From Rubripirellula reticaptiva (GTDB lineage: Bacteria; Planctomycetota; Planctomycetia; Pirellulales; Pirellulaceae), in assembly GCF_007860175.1 (NCBI RefSeq), contig NZ_SJPX01000002.1, positions 806,001 through 870,000 on the forward strand: a stretch of 64,000 nt of DNA. The letters are read 5' to 3'. Every line of letters begins with the position of its first letter. Position 1 is the stretch's first letter. Shown one piece after another: positions 35,121-44,045 of this stretch. The notes below the pieces were generated by a model that worked only from the letters and a program-made list of their open reading frames with translations, did not search any database and was not told the origin of the DNA. The position numbers and the translations under genes are program-made.

Positions 35121-36101
35121 TCAACCAGCCGCTTTCGTTCCAACCGCTAGTCCCAAATTCACTTGGCTGGCCGCCAAAAAGGTGAACTGAATCCGCTGCA
35201 AACCGGCACCATGCATATCTGCTTGGGCCTCGTCGAGCGATCGCATCCGGCCGCCTCGCGTGCCCAAGTCGATTCGAAGCGCCTCGACGCACTCGGCCAA
35301 ATTTGGTTTCGCCGGCCCGCGGAACGGATCAATCACGACGACTCTGCCGCCCGATTTCGCCGACGCAGCCGCTTTGGCCAACCACTTCTTGGCGGTTTCG
35401 CCGTCCAAACACGAAATCCGCTGGGCCACCAGAACCAAATCAAACGTATCGGCAGGAATTGCTGCATCCAGGGGATTCCCCTCGATCGTTTGGAACCGCT
35501 CGCCCAAGCCGATCGATTCGGCCGTCGCTTTGGCCGCTTCCAATGCGGCGACACCATCGACCGCGGTCACCGAAGATTCCGGATCACGGTGGGCAATCGC
35601 ACAGCTCCAAACGCCCGAGCCGCAACCGAAGTCGAGAATCTTTGCCCCGGAAAACTCACCGCCTTCGCCTATGTCAAGAATTTCGGCGGCCTGCATCGCC
35701 GCGCCCGTATGAGCCCACTGGGTGGCGGCCAAGTAGTCGAACTGTTTTTGGTCATCGTGTTGGCTGCGTGGATCGCCACCGCGAACGACTTCGGCCAAAC
35801 GCATCCAAGTCGCATCGCCGAGGTCTTCGTCGTACTGGCAAAGCAAATGGCCGGCCCGCGAAAGAGCGTAGTCGTCGCCGTACTTTTCAATGAATCCGAT
35901 CGTCAGCAATGCGTCGATCAACAGCGACGCCGAATGAGGCGACCACTGCAGCGACTCGGTCAGTTGCTCGGCCGTCTTTTGTCCTTTGCGCAGTTCGTCG
36001 ATCAAACCGACTTCGCGGCCCACGCGAAGCAGGTGAGCCGAAGCGTTGGCATGCATCAAACCATGATACTGGGCGAGCGTGCGTTCTTGAGCTGTCGACA
36101 T
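35121..36101 (-). CDS. SAM-dependent methyltransferase with winged-helix N-terminus
   Basis: 326 residues from MSTAQERTLAQYHG; the frame extends upstream to 36191 without family support. An N-terminal winged-helix dimerisation domain (HLLRVGREVGLIDEL, TAEQLTESL, SASLLIDALLTIGFI) precedes a class I fold (ILDFGCGSGVWS, VTAVDGV, FDLVLVAQRISCL). This is the layout of small-molecule O-methyltransferases. Substrate unknown. It lies between rpmF and a membrane-protein gene on the same strand. Confidence 0.8.
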   Translation of the reverse strand: MSTAQERTLAQYHGLMHANASAHLLRVGREVGLIDELRKGQKTAEQLTESLQWSPHSASLLIDALLTIGFIEKYGDDYALSRAGHLLCQYDEDLGDATWMRLAEVVRGGDPRSQHDDQKQFDYLAATQWAHTGAAMQAAEILDIGEGGEFSGAKILDFGCGSGVWSCAIAHRDPESSVTAVDGVAALEAAKATAESIGLGERFQTIEGNPLDAAIPADTFDLVLVAQRISCLDGETAKKWLAKAAASAKSGGRVVVIDPFRGPAKPNLAECVEALRIDLGTRGGRMRSLDEAQADMHGAGLQRIQFTFLAASQVNLGLAVGTKAAG

Positions 36102-36193
36102 TGAAGGATCGCCAATGAGTGGTGGGAATCGAAACCGAACCCCCGAATCGTTGTCGAAAGTAACGCCACGCTCAAGGCCACGACGCGGCAATC

Positions 36194-37951
36194 CTACGCC
36201 GCACGGTCCTGGCGCCGAAGCTGCTTCTTGATTCGGCGTTTCTCAGTTTTGTTCAACGAGTTCCAATCGATTGAATCCGGATCGATGTATTCGCCGTCCC
36301 CTTCGTCATCGCCTTGGCTGGACGAATGATTGCTGCCAGACGCCGTTTGATCGTCAGCATCGTTTCCGGATTCAGCATCGGCGGAATCAGCCTTCTTTCG
36401 TCCAAACCATCCGCCAAGTCCCGATCGACGTTTTGCCGGTGCGTCTTCGGCATTTTCGTCCGCCGTGCCATTGGCGTTTTCCGCAGCCGGTTCGAACTGA
36501 ACTTCACCGCCAGATTCCCCAGCATCGGCATCAGCCCGTTCGGCACGCCGAGACCTTAGCCCCAAGCCGAAACGACGTTTCTTTGGCGCCGCTTCGCCGT
36601 TTTCATCAGCACTCGGCTGGTCAGCCGAGTCGATTTCGTCGCCTGAATCGGTATCGCCCGATTCGAATTTAGCCGCACGCAAACCGAACCAACGCCGTTT
36701 TGCCTTGGGCTCGTGTTGATCATCGCGATCGTCTGATTCAAATGAATCGGCGACTTCAGAAACAGATCCTGCTGGATTCGCGTCGTCGGAATCAGCCGCT
36801 GGTTTGGATCGCATTCGGCCGAACCAGCCTCGCTTGAGCTCGCCCGAGGTCGCTTCGTCATCGTCACTAGTCTCGGCTTTAGCCGCATCTCGTTCAGCCT
36901 TTCGGTTAGCAGCCGCTTGTTTCCTCTGCTCGGTTTCCTGTCGTTTCGCTTCTGCGGCTGCTGCCTTTTCTTCTTTGGCGGCCTGCCGTCGCTCGGCGCG
37001 CGTGGGTTGAATTTCCTGCGAATCCAACTCCGACTCGCCAGCATCCGATCTGGTGAAAATCTTTAGCCGCATGCGATCCAGTCGCTCGCGAAGCGACACG
37101 CTATCTTCGATTTCGCGGACTTCCCGGTACAGCATACGCAGGTATCCAGTCATCGCGATGAAGATCGATGTCGATGCGATCAGCGGTATCGATGTCACCA
37201 ATGTCCATGGACCAAGCGTGTCGTCTTCCATCACATTCCACTGGGCCGCTTGTCCGATCATCAGCGCAACACAGGTGACCAACATTGACACAAACGCAGC
37301 ACGCGAACGGTACATCTCGGCAATCATTCGCAAACACAGCACGGCGCCGCCAAGCCCCACCACCACTCGCAGCCAATCGCCACCGGTCAAGGCAACTCGC
37401 TTGCCAAAGGTCACGTCCAATAGCGCGCCAGTCCAATCGACCAGCCCGACCAATGCGTTGACACTGGCAATCACCAACACAATCAAAACCAAACGCCACA
37501 ATCGATAGCGGCCCAAGTAATCGTCCAGCCGGTATCGACGCAGTTGGTAGGTCATCAGCGCGATGCCCGCCGACGTGGACAACATCGCCACCATGAACCA
37601 ACGGCCGAAACTATCAGGAACATCCAATCGCAATGGACGGGCAATTTCGGGGTGGTAAACCAGCGCTGGCCAAGCGTTCGACGCGTAATGAGCGAGACAC
37701 AACAGCAGCGTTACCGCTGTGACAACCGACGCCAAAATCGTATAGCTGCGTCGCTTGACGGGAACCAACGAAAACCATCGTCCACGAAGTCGCCGTTGTA
37801 CGCGAGCTCCGTAGGCCGCCGTGGGCCGACGTGCTTCGCGCAGCCGCTCGATTTCGCGGCGACTCGCAGCGGTCGAGGCGGTTTGGTCGGACAGGTGAGT
37901 CGAATACAGAACCCGCCGGCGCCGATCGTTCGTTCGTCTTCCCATGCTCAT
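36194..37951 (-). CDS. Membrane protein with charged C-terminal tail carrying repeated basic-aromatic motifs
   Basis: 585 residues from MSMGRRTNDRRRR (the frame extends 25 codons further upstream). Residues up to about 290 include six hydrophobic helices in an otherwise Arg-rich protein. The remaining half is a long, highly charged tail: a Lys/Ala/Glu helix (about 310-355), then four short motifs KRGWFGRMRS, KRRWFGLRA, KKRRFGLGLRSRR and KRRSGLGGWFGRKK, spaced by acidic, disordered linkers of about 40 residues, and a basic end (KTEKRRIKKQLRRQ). Not a known family. The repeated motifs look like binding sites. Confidence 0.6.
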   Translation of the reverse strand: MSMGRRTNDRRRRVLYSTHLSDQTASTAASRREIERLREARRPTAAYGARVQRRLRGRWFSLVPVKRRSYTILASVVTAVTLLLCLAHYASNAWPALVYHPEIARPLRLDVPDSFGRWFMVAMLSTSAGIALMTYQLRRYRLDDYLGRYRLWRLVLIVLVIASVNALVGLVDWTGALLDVTFGKRVALTGGDWLRVVVGLGGAVLCLRMIAEMYRSRAAFVSMLVTCVALMIGQAAQWNVMEDDTLGPWTLVTSIPLIASTSIFIAMTGYLRMLYREVREIEDSVSLRERLDRMRLKIFTRSDAGESELDSQEIQPTRAERRQAAKEEKAAAAEAKRQETEQRKQAAANRKAERDAAKAETSDDDEATSGELKRGWFGRMRSKPAADSDDANPAGSVSEVADSFESDDRDDQHEPKAKRRWFGLRAAKFESGDTDSGDEIDSADQPSADENGEAAPKKRRFGLGLRSRRAERADADAGESGGEVQFEPAAENANGTADENAEDAPAKRRSGLGGWFGRKKADSADAESGNDADDQTASGSNHSSSQGDDEGDGEYIDPDSIDWNSLNKTEKRRIKKQLRRQDRAA

Positions 37952-38048
37952 AGCCAACGACAGTAGGAAACCTGGTCCCCAAACGTCAACGGTGAACTTA
38001 GAAGGTGGCGAGAGGTTGAGCAGCAAAGCCGTAAAGCTCAGATACCGC

Positions 38049-38681
38049 CTAAATCAGCACTCCGCCGATGGCGATCAAAACGATCACCAAGCCAGCGGCA
38101 AACTTACCCAGGGTGCCGAAAGTGCGTCCCCAGAATGCAGCGTGACCGATCGACCAGCTCTCTTTCCAGGCCCGACCGTCGCTCCATTCGCCATACATCG
38201 CGCCCACCATGGCTCCCATCCCGCCGAACAAGATCGCCGCCAGGACAGGACCGATCAGTGGCACAGGCACACCAATGATCGCACCGCCGATCGCACCGAT
38301 CATCGAACCGATCATCGCAAACAACGTCGACCGACGGCTGGCGCCGGCCTTTTGAGCCCCCATCGCTCCAGCGGCAAACTCGACGATTTCGCCAATTAGC
38401 GCAAACACGAACGCAGCACCAACGGCCACGGGCCCAATGGCGGCTCGTCCCGATTCGGGCCCCAACCACGCGAACAGAGCCAACAATGCGACTGCCATCC
38501 AGTTTCCGGGTAGGGAAATGAGGTTCAGGCCCCAAGCAACCACACATAAAACGACCAAAACAGTCGCCAACAGAACAGTGCCGGTCGGCCCCAGCCAATC
38601 AAAGCCTATCCAGTCAAATCCGATCCACGACGTCCAATCGGTGAAGGTGTCGCCAATCGACTCGGTCCAAGTCGGAGCCAC
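38049..38681 (-). CDS. DUF456 family membrane protein
   Basis: 210 residues from a GTG. Multi-helix protein with the DUF456 pattern: ISLPGNWMAV, GEIVEFAAGAMGAQKAGAS, a Gly-rich IGAIGGAIIGVPVP run, and GAMVGAMYGEW. Family function unknown. Stop lies 98 bases before the charged-tail protein gene on the same strand. Confidence 0.8.
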   Translation of the reverse strand: MAPTWTESIGDTFTDWTSWIGFDWIGFDWLGPTGTVLLATVLVVLCVVAWGLNLISLPGNWMAVALLALFAWLGPESGRAAIGPVAVGAAFVFALIGEIVEFAAGAMGAQKAGASRRSTLFAMIGSMIGAIGGAIIGVPVPLIGPVLAAILFGGMGAMVGAMYGEWSDGRAWKESWSIGHAAFWGRTFGTLGKFAAGLVIVLIAIGGVLI

Positions 38682-38925
38682 GTCAGGGGTAATCTCGTCC
38701 AGCGGAAGGCCTCGAAAGATAGGTTGAACATTGCGTGAAATGCGGGCAGACGGATGGGTAGGCTGGTACAGTCAAGCAGCACAGAAGCGAAAATCGACCG
38801 AACCTCGTTTTTGCCGAAAGAGTCAACGACCGTAGAATGATCGAGGCCAAACCCTATGGCTTCAAGTGAATCTACACTTGTTTGTGCGTCCTACCACCCG
38901 AGAAGACCGAGGGACCGAAGCAGCC

Positions 38926-39540
38926 ATGTCACAGAGTGTGCTCGATACCAATGTGCTTGTCTTAAACCGCTTTTATATGGCGGTCCGCGTGGTGAATGTA
39001 CGTCGAACCTTCACGTTACTGTACCGCCAATGTGCCGAAGTCATCGCCCAAGAAAATGGCAGCTTCCTCAGCTATGACTTTGAAAGCTGGTGCGAGCTCA
39101 GCCAATTGACGGCGATGGAAAAGCAGGCGGGCGAGGACTACATCCAAGCCGTCGGCTTCGAACTGCAAGTTCCGCGAATCGTCCGATTGACTCGGTTCGA
39201 CAAAATGCCGGTGCAAACGGTGCGGTTCAATCGCAAGAATCTATTCGCGCGCGATAACCACACCTGCCAGTACTGTGGTCGCAACGAACCGATGAACAAG
39301 TTGAGCCTGGATCACGTCGTGCCGCGATCACACGGCGGCCCTACAACGTGGGAGAACATCGTTTGCTGTTGCTTGCGATGCAACTCGCGAAAGGGAGGCC
39401 GCACGCCAAAGCAAGCTCACATGAACTTGATGTCGCGCCCGACCAAACCACGCTTCAACCCACTGTTGGTCGAGTCGATCGACGACCCTCGCTACGAATG
39501 CTGGAAAACTTTTTTGCCGACCGCTGCGGCTGCTGGGTAA
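38926..39540 (+). CDS. HNH endonuclease family protein
   Basis: 204 residues from MSQSVLDTNVLVLN. The HNH module is at about 105-155: CQYCGR, LSLDHVVPRSHGG, CLRCNSRKGGRTP, including the zinc-binding CxxC pairs and the metal-binding DH. This free-standing type is frequent in planctomycetes and cyanobacteria. No restriction, phage or toxin gene is adjacent. Confidence 0.8.
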   Translation: MSQSVLDTNVLVLNRFYMAVRVVNVRRTFTLLYRQCAEVIAQENGSFLSYDFESWCELSQLTAMEKQAGEDYIQAVGFELQVPRIVRLTRFDKMPVQTVRFNRKNLFARDNHTCQYCGRNEPMNKLSLDHVVPRSHGGPTTWENIVCCCLRCNSRKGGRTPKQAHMNLMSRPTKPRFNPLLVESIDDPRYECWKTFLPTAAAAG

Positions 39541-39630
39541 AATTCAGTCGGCACGAGCGTTGGCCGACGGATCCTGTATTTTGCAGATCCCGTGTAGTGC
39601 CGATCCGGTGTTTAACTTCGGTGGAGATCG

Positions 39631-40068
39631 ATGATGAAGACTTACGCTATACCGTTTGTCGCATTGGCAATTTTGGTGTTCGCCGTTTTGATGATGCGAG
39701 ACCCGGTGGCTCAAGAATTGTCGGTCGAACCGGGGGACTCTGCAGACGTGACTGAGGGCGATGGTGCTTTTCGCCAATCAGTCGAGCGGATGTTGACACG
39801 TTTGGACGACCGAATCGACCAACTTGAACAGCGTTCACACGAGATGATCGCAGCACCAGCGGCGCCGGTTCAAGACAATGACTCGATCCCAGCGTGGGGA
39901 GTCACGATGCGGCGCCAAATTCAAGAGCTGGAAAGGTCAGTCGACCGGTTGCAGTTACAAATCAACAGCACCGATCGCGACACCGACAACCTACCGCGCG
40001 AACTCGACCAACTTCGCAACAGCATCCGAGCACTGGAAACATCGGTCGGTCGTTTGCAACTGAAGTAA
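39631..40068 (+). CDS. Membrane-anchored coiled-coil protein
   Basis: 145 residues (ATG at 39631 or the next at 39634). One N-terminal helix (AIPFVALAILVFAVLMM), an acidic linker, then two coiled-coil stretches (MLTRLDDRIDQLEQRS and IQELERSVDRLQLQI, ending in RALETSVGRLQL). Function unknown. Followed by a strong hairpin terminator. Confidence 0.6.
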   Translation: MMKTYAIPFVALAILVFAVLMMRDPVAQELSVEPGDSADVTEGDGAFRQSVERMLTRLDDRIDQLEQRSHEMIAAPAAPVQDNDSIPAWGVTMRRQIQELERSVDRLQLQINSTDRDTDNLPRELDQLRNSIRALETSVGRLQLK

Positions 40069-40111
40069 CGCCAATCGCTCAGTTTAAATGGTCGCTTGAT
40101 TCAAAATGAAC

Positions 40112-40156
40112 GAAGCCGCACGAGACAACATCGTCTCGCGCGGCTTCGTCTTATTT
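40112..40156 (+). terminator. Hairpin terminator
   Basis: GAAGCCGC-ACGAGAC pairs with GTCTCG-CGCGGCTTC around AACATC and is followed by a T-rich stretch (TCTTATTTT). Ends the coiled-coil gene's transcript. Confidence 0.8.
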
Positions 40157-40198
40157 TGATTGGCTTGAGATGCGTTGCAACGTAGAACGCTGCACCTC

Positions 40199-40262
40199 AG
40201 AGTCACTCAAACCCAGAGTCACTCAAACCCAGAGTCACTCAAACCCAGAGTCACTCAACTCA
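40199..40262. repeat. 16-bp tandem repeat, four copies, non-coding
   Basis: AGAGTCACTCAAACCC occurs three times exactly, plus a fourth copy diverging at the end. It lies between two convergent genes, 30 bases before the ferredoxin stop. No spacers, so it is not a CRISPR. Confidence 0.9.
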
Positions 40263-40291
40263 AGTGAAATTGATCCGGTAAGCGACGCAGA

Positions 40292-40576
40292 TCAATCGTC
40301 CGCCAGTGGTTCTTTCTTTTCGGTAATGACTTCGCACTCACCCGATTCGGACTTGGTGGCATTCAATTCCATGTAGCTCTTCCATTCTTCTGGAAGGTTA
40401 TCTTCATGGAAAATTGCTTCGACTGGGCATTCGGGAACGCAAGCTTCGCAGTCGATGCATTCTTCCGGATGAATGTAAAGCATCTGATCACCTTCGTAGA
40501 AACACTCCACGGGGCAGACGACGACACAGTCGGTGTATTTGCATCCTGAGCAGGGTTCAGCAACAACGTGAGTCAT
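40292..40576 (-). CDS. fdxA: FdxA-type ferredoxin
   Basis: 94 residues. [17 protein letters not shown] and [16 protein letters not shown] give the two cysteine sets for a 7Fe-8S / 8Fe ferredoxin of the FdxA type. Soluble electron carrier. AAAGG lies ten bases before the ATG. It stands alone; redox partner unknown. Confidence 0.9.
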   Translation of the reverse strand: MTHVVAEPCSGCKYTDCVVVCPVECFYEGDQMLYIHPEECIDCEACVPECPVEAIFHEDNLPEEWKSYMELNATKSESGECEVITEKKEPLADD

Positions 40577-40914
40577 GATTAAGGACCTTTCTCTGCGAAT
40601 TCTTATCTACGGTTGGTTAAGTTCTGTATCGACTAGCAAACCGATGGACTGAACTGAATTCGCCAATGCGAATCATCCAACCTTCGGATTTTAACGTCTA
40701 GAAAATTCTAACGCCTGTCTGGCCATTTGTAGCCCCCCGAGTCACCCTAGATTAACGAGAATTCGAGGTTGTCGGATTTAGAGACTACTCGGATCCAGGT
40801 TCGCTGGCCAAGCAAGTTTCTGATGGGGATTCTTCATTCCGCGAAAATCCGTCATCGTATCGATCGTTCGTCTCGCCTGTTCCCAGTCAATTTTGCCTCA
40901 CCGGTGGCCCCTCC
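40577..40914. other. Divergent intergenic region
   Basis: About 340 bases between fdxA and the RlmI-like gene. It should hold both promoters. No ORF with protein-family likeness, hairpin or repeat stood out. Confidence 0.4.
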
Positions 40915-42141
40915 GTGTCGGATTCTGCTTCTCCCGTTAGTTCGTCTTTCTCCTCTGACCCGGTTGCGTTGCGTTTAAAACCGTCTCGGCAATTCCCGTT
41001 TCTGGCGCGACACCCCTGGGTTCATGCTCACGCTTTGGCCGAAGACGGACGGGATTTGGCGTGCGGCCAAGTCGTTGACGTGCTGGATCATGACGGAAAC
41101 TGGGTGGCGCGAGGCATTTGCAATCCCGCAAGTCGCCTGCGGATTCGCTTATACGGTTACGACCAATCTGTCGAAATCGGCCCAGAACTTTGGAAATCGC
41201 GAATCGACGCAGCCGTTGCCCGCCGACGACTCACCGGCCCAGCCGACGCTGGCGCAGCAGAGCGGCTTTGTTTCAGCGAGTCAGACCTGTTAAGCGGCAT
41301 CATCATCGACCGCTATGCCGATTGTCTGGGTGTTCAGTTCACTGCCGGCGGGCTGATGCGATGGAAAGACGAAATCCTCGATCACCTGAAAGCGTCGCTT
41401 GGATGCCGAGCGATCATGGTCCGAGTCGACCCCAAAACGGCCAAACATGAAGGGGGCGAGGCAATCGAACATTGGCACCGCGATGTCGGAATCGATGAAC
41501 CGGTTGAGTATCACCAAAACGGTTTGCGTTTGGCCGTCGACCTGCGAAGCGGTCAAAAGACAGGCGGCTACTTGGACCAACGACTCAATCACTTAACGGT
41601 TGCGGGCTATTTGGCCGGTCGACGCGTTCTGGATGTTTGCTGTTATCAAGGCGGTTTCGGATTGGTGGCTGCCAAACACGGCGCCGCATCAGTGCTTGGT
41701 ATCGATAGCAGTGAATCGGCACTGGAAGCAGCGCGTGCCTCGGCGGCGCGAAATCAAATTGAAACCATGGAATTTAAATCCGCAGACTGTTTCGACGAAC
41801 TGAAAGAGATGGGCGAACGAGGCGATAAATTTGATGCGGTGATTTTGGACCCGCCGCGATTCGCGGGCTCGCGTCACCAAGTCGACAACGCCGTTCGTGC
41901 CTACCGACGGCTCAACGCGTCAGCCGTAGACCTACTTCCACCGGGTGGAATACTCGCCACCTGCAGTTGCAGCGGACGAGTATCGAGAAGCGACTTTTTA
42001 AACATGCTGATGGATGTTGGACGCCGTCGCCGTCGTGATATCGTCATGCTGGAAAACCGAGGCCCCGCCCCGGATCACCCGGTCGCGATCTCGTGTCCCG
42101 AAAGTGACTATTTGAAGTGTGTGATTGCCCAAGTTTGGTAA
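40915..42141 (+). CDS. Class I 23S rRNA cytosine methyltransferase, RlmI/RlmK type
   Basis: 408 residues from a GTG. An N-terminal PUA-like RNA-binding part (FLARHPWVHAHAL, GNWVARGICNPASRLRIRLY) is followed by the fold shared by RlmI: SDLLSGIIIDRYADCLGVQF, GGYLDQRLNH, VLDVCCYQGGFG (about 235), VLGIDSSE, and VILDPPRF (about 310), then the catalytic CSC stretch. These enzymes methylate C5 of a cytosine in 23S rRNA. Monocistronic. Confidence 0.88.
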   Translation: MSDSASPVSSSFSSDPVALRLKPSRQFPFLARHPWVHAHALAEDGRDLACGQVVDVLDHDGNWVARGICNPASRLRIRLYGYDQSVEIGPELWKSRIDAAVARRRLTGPADAGAAERLCFSESDLLSGIIIDRYADCLGVQFTAGGLMRWKDEILDHLKASLGCRAIMVRVDPKTAKHEGGEAIEHWHRDVGIDEPVEYHQNGLRLAVDLRSGQKTGGYLDQRLNHLTVAGYLAGRRVLDVCCYQGGFGLVAAKHGAASVLGIDSSESALEAARASAARNQIETMEFKSADCFDELKEMGERGDKFDAVILDPPRFAGSRHQVDNAVRAYRRLNASAVDLLPPGGILATCSCSGRVSRSDFLNMLMDVGRRRRRDIVMLENRGPAPDHPVAISCPESDYLKCVIAQVW

Positions 42142-42281
42142 ACGCCGATTTCGGTTTACGAAACGGACAGCATCAAAACCTATTCTGGTTTTGCGAAAAC
42201 CCATGACTCGCCCTGCCAGCGCGTCTATACTTGTGGTCGTCCAACGATGCTCATCCTGAACCTTCTTCTTTGGAGTGCCCC

Positions 42282-42938
42282 ATGACGGGCGTGACCCTGA
42301 AGATTTTGCACGGCGCTGATCGCGGCAAAATCTACGAAACCCTCAGCCCGCCCTTTACGGTCGGTCGCGAAGAAGGCAATGACATCCAATTGAATGATGA
42401 GCGGGTTAGCCGTTGCCATTTCAAAGTCCAACGCGATAACGATCGGTTAGTGCTGACCGACTTGGACAGCACTAACGGCACCAAGGTCAACGGCACCGAA
42501 TGCCAATTGAAGATCTTGCGTCACGGAGATTTGATCGCGGTCGGACGCAGTTTGATGTTGGTCGGATCGGAATCGCAAATCGCTGCCCGATTGGCTGCGA
42601 TGGGAACCGACAACCCAACACTCAGTCGCGAGATGAGTTCGTCGGAGAGTTCGATCATTGTGCAGTTGAGCCAGGACGCCAAGAGTCCGCTGCCAGCCGA
42701 CGTGATCCAAATCGTTGAAGTCCCATCGATTCCCGATGGACTCTCGCCAGGACAAAAAGCACAGCTCTGTGAAATCCTGGATTATTTGCAATCACGTTTG
42801 CATCGCTTGATCGAGTCGGCTCGCACTGACGAAAACAACCAGGAAGTCGTTCTGAAACTTTCGGCTTGGCAACGCATGCTCGACGTTCAGTCGCGTTTGG
42901 CAGAGATGACGCGAAACATCGCGGACCCTGATCAGTAA
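42282..42938 (+). CDS. FHA-domain protein
   Basis: 218 residues from MTGVTLKILHG (an upstream TTG adds nothing conserved). N-terminal FHA domain: TVGREEGNDIQLNDERVSR, CHFKV, LTDLDSTNGTKVNG. FHA domains bind phosphothreonine. The C-terminal half is helical without a known domain. No kinase or phosphatase is adjacent. Confidence 0.85.
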   Translation: MTGVTLKILHGADRGKIYETLSPPFTVGREEGNDIQLNDERVSRCHFKVQRDNDRLVLTDLDSTNGTKVNGTECQLKILRHGDLIAVGRSLMLVGSESQIAARLAAMGTDNPTLSREMSSSESSIIVQLSQDAKSPLPADVIQIVEVPSIPDGLSPGQKAQLCEILDYLQSRLHRLIESARTDENNQEVVLKLSAWQRMLDVQSRLAEMTRNIADPDQ

Positions 42939-42959
42939 CACCCGATCCGTCAGACCAGA

Positions 42960-43913
42960 TCAAGCGCGCGGATGAAACTGCTGATGCACTTTCTTTAGCC
43001 GCGAATGTTCAACGTGAGTATAGATCTGAGTTGTTTGAATGCTGGCGTGGCCAAGCATCTCTTGAACTTGTCGCAAGTCCGCACCGCCAGCCAATAGGTG
43101 TGTCGCAAAACTGTGACGCAGCGAGTGAGGACTGATTTTCGAATCGATGCCCGCTCGATTTGCATACTGTTTTACCAGTCGCCAAAGTTGAATGCGATCA
43201 AGCGGTCTACCGCTTCGCGACAAGAACAACTCCTCGGGTGGATGGGGCATCTTCGCGGCTAGCTTGCCCCGCAATTCGGCACAGTACCGATTGATCGCGG
43301 TGATCGCGCCGCTTCCGATTGGCACCATTCGTTGCTTCCCCCCCTTGCCCTCGCATTTCAAGTAGCGATCGGCCAAGCTAAGATCGCGAACACGCAAGGT
43401 GCAAACCTCGGACGCTCGGCAACCGGTCGCATAAAGAACCTCTAGCATGGCAACGTCACGCAGCCAGAACGCATCGGTCTTCTTCGGCGCCCGCAAAAAC
43501 TTGTCGACCTGGCGGATCGTCAACACGGACGGGATTCGCTGCCACATTTTTTGCGTCGCGATCAGCTCGGCCGGATTATCGACAACGATTCCTTCAAGTT
43601 GCAAGAACTTAAAGAACGTTCGTACCGCCACAATGTTACGAGCGATCGAGGCAGGGGCTAGATCGAACGTACGCAGAACGCCCATGTAGGCCGACAAGTC
43701 GCTGATCGTCAAATCGGCCAAACGCCGCTTGCCGACCCAATCCACAAAACGTCGCATGTCGCGGCCGTACGCAGCGATCGAATTGGGCGCCAGGTGGCAT
43801 TCGCCGCGAAGATAGTCCAGAAACTCGGTGCAAAGCGTCTCCGTAGCCTGGCCGGTTTTCGGGACCGGACCGACTTGGGCGAGTTGCTGGAGTTTGGTGG
43901 TACGTTTGGCCAT
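42960..43913 (-). CDS. Tyrosine recombinase, XerC/XerD type
   Basis: 317 residues. N-terminal SAM-like core-binding domain (ECHLAPNSIAAYGRDMRRF) and a catalytic domain with Arg166 (GCRASE), Lys193 (GGK), His263/Arg266 (HSLRHSFATH), His289 (LGHASIQ) and Tyr298 (IYTH). Xer recombinases resolve chromosome dimers at dif. No other integrase or mobile gene nearby, so a housekeeping role is likelier than an integron or phage one. Convergent with the FHA gene, with 21 bases between. Confidence 0.88.
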   Translation of the reverse strand: MAKRTTKLQQLAQVGPVPKTGQATETLCTEFLDYLRGECHLAPNSIAAYGRDMRRFVDWVGKRRLADLTISDLSAYMGVLRTFDLAPASIARNIVAVRTFFKFLQLEGIVVDNPAELIATQKMWQRIPSVLTIRQVDKFLRAPKKTDAFWLRDVAMLEVLYATGCRASEVCTLRVRDLSLADRYLKCEGKGGKQRMVPIGSGAITAINRYCAELRGKLAAKMPHPPEELFLSRSGRPLDRIQLWRLVKQYANRAGIDSKISPHSLRHSFATHLLAGGADLRQVQEMLGHASIQTTQIYTHVEHSRLKKVHQQFHPRA

Positions 43914-44045
43914 CGACCGCTATTTTCGAAATGCCTTTCGGCTTTGCTCGGGACTATCTATCCTGTTCGTCTATGCGAAGCCGCCGGGGCCAACCGCCAG
44001 CCGAGCATTTTCAATTTCCGGGTTCCTCTGAATTGTCTTGTTGTT

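Noticed and set aside
35163-36104. Long reading frame (313 codons) opposite the methyltransferase gene
   Set aside because: It mirrors the codon bias of the real gene and shows no family likeness; similar antisense frames lie over the AddA-like, epimerase and dehydrogenase genes.
40199-40262. Possible CRISPR array
   Set aside because: Units abut with no spacers, are only 16 bp and have no cas gene nearby.
42960-43913. Recombinase as sign of an integron or prophage
   Set aside because: No attachment repeats, phage or cassette genes nearby; neighbours are housekeeping genes.
43794-44045. N-terminal extension of GalE
   Set aside because: The extension overlaps the start of the recombinase gene on the other strand, and the family start MNVLVVGGAGYIGS is at 44046.
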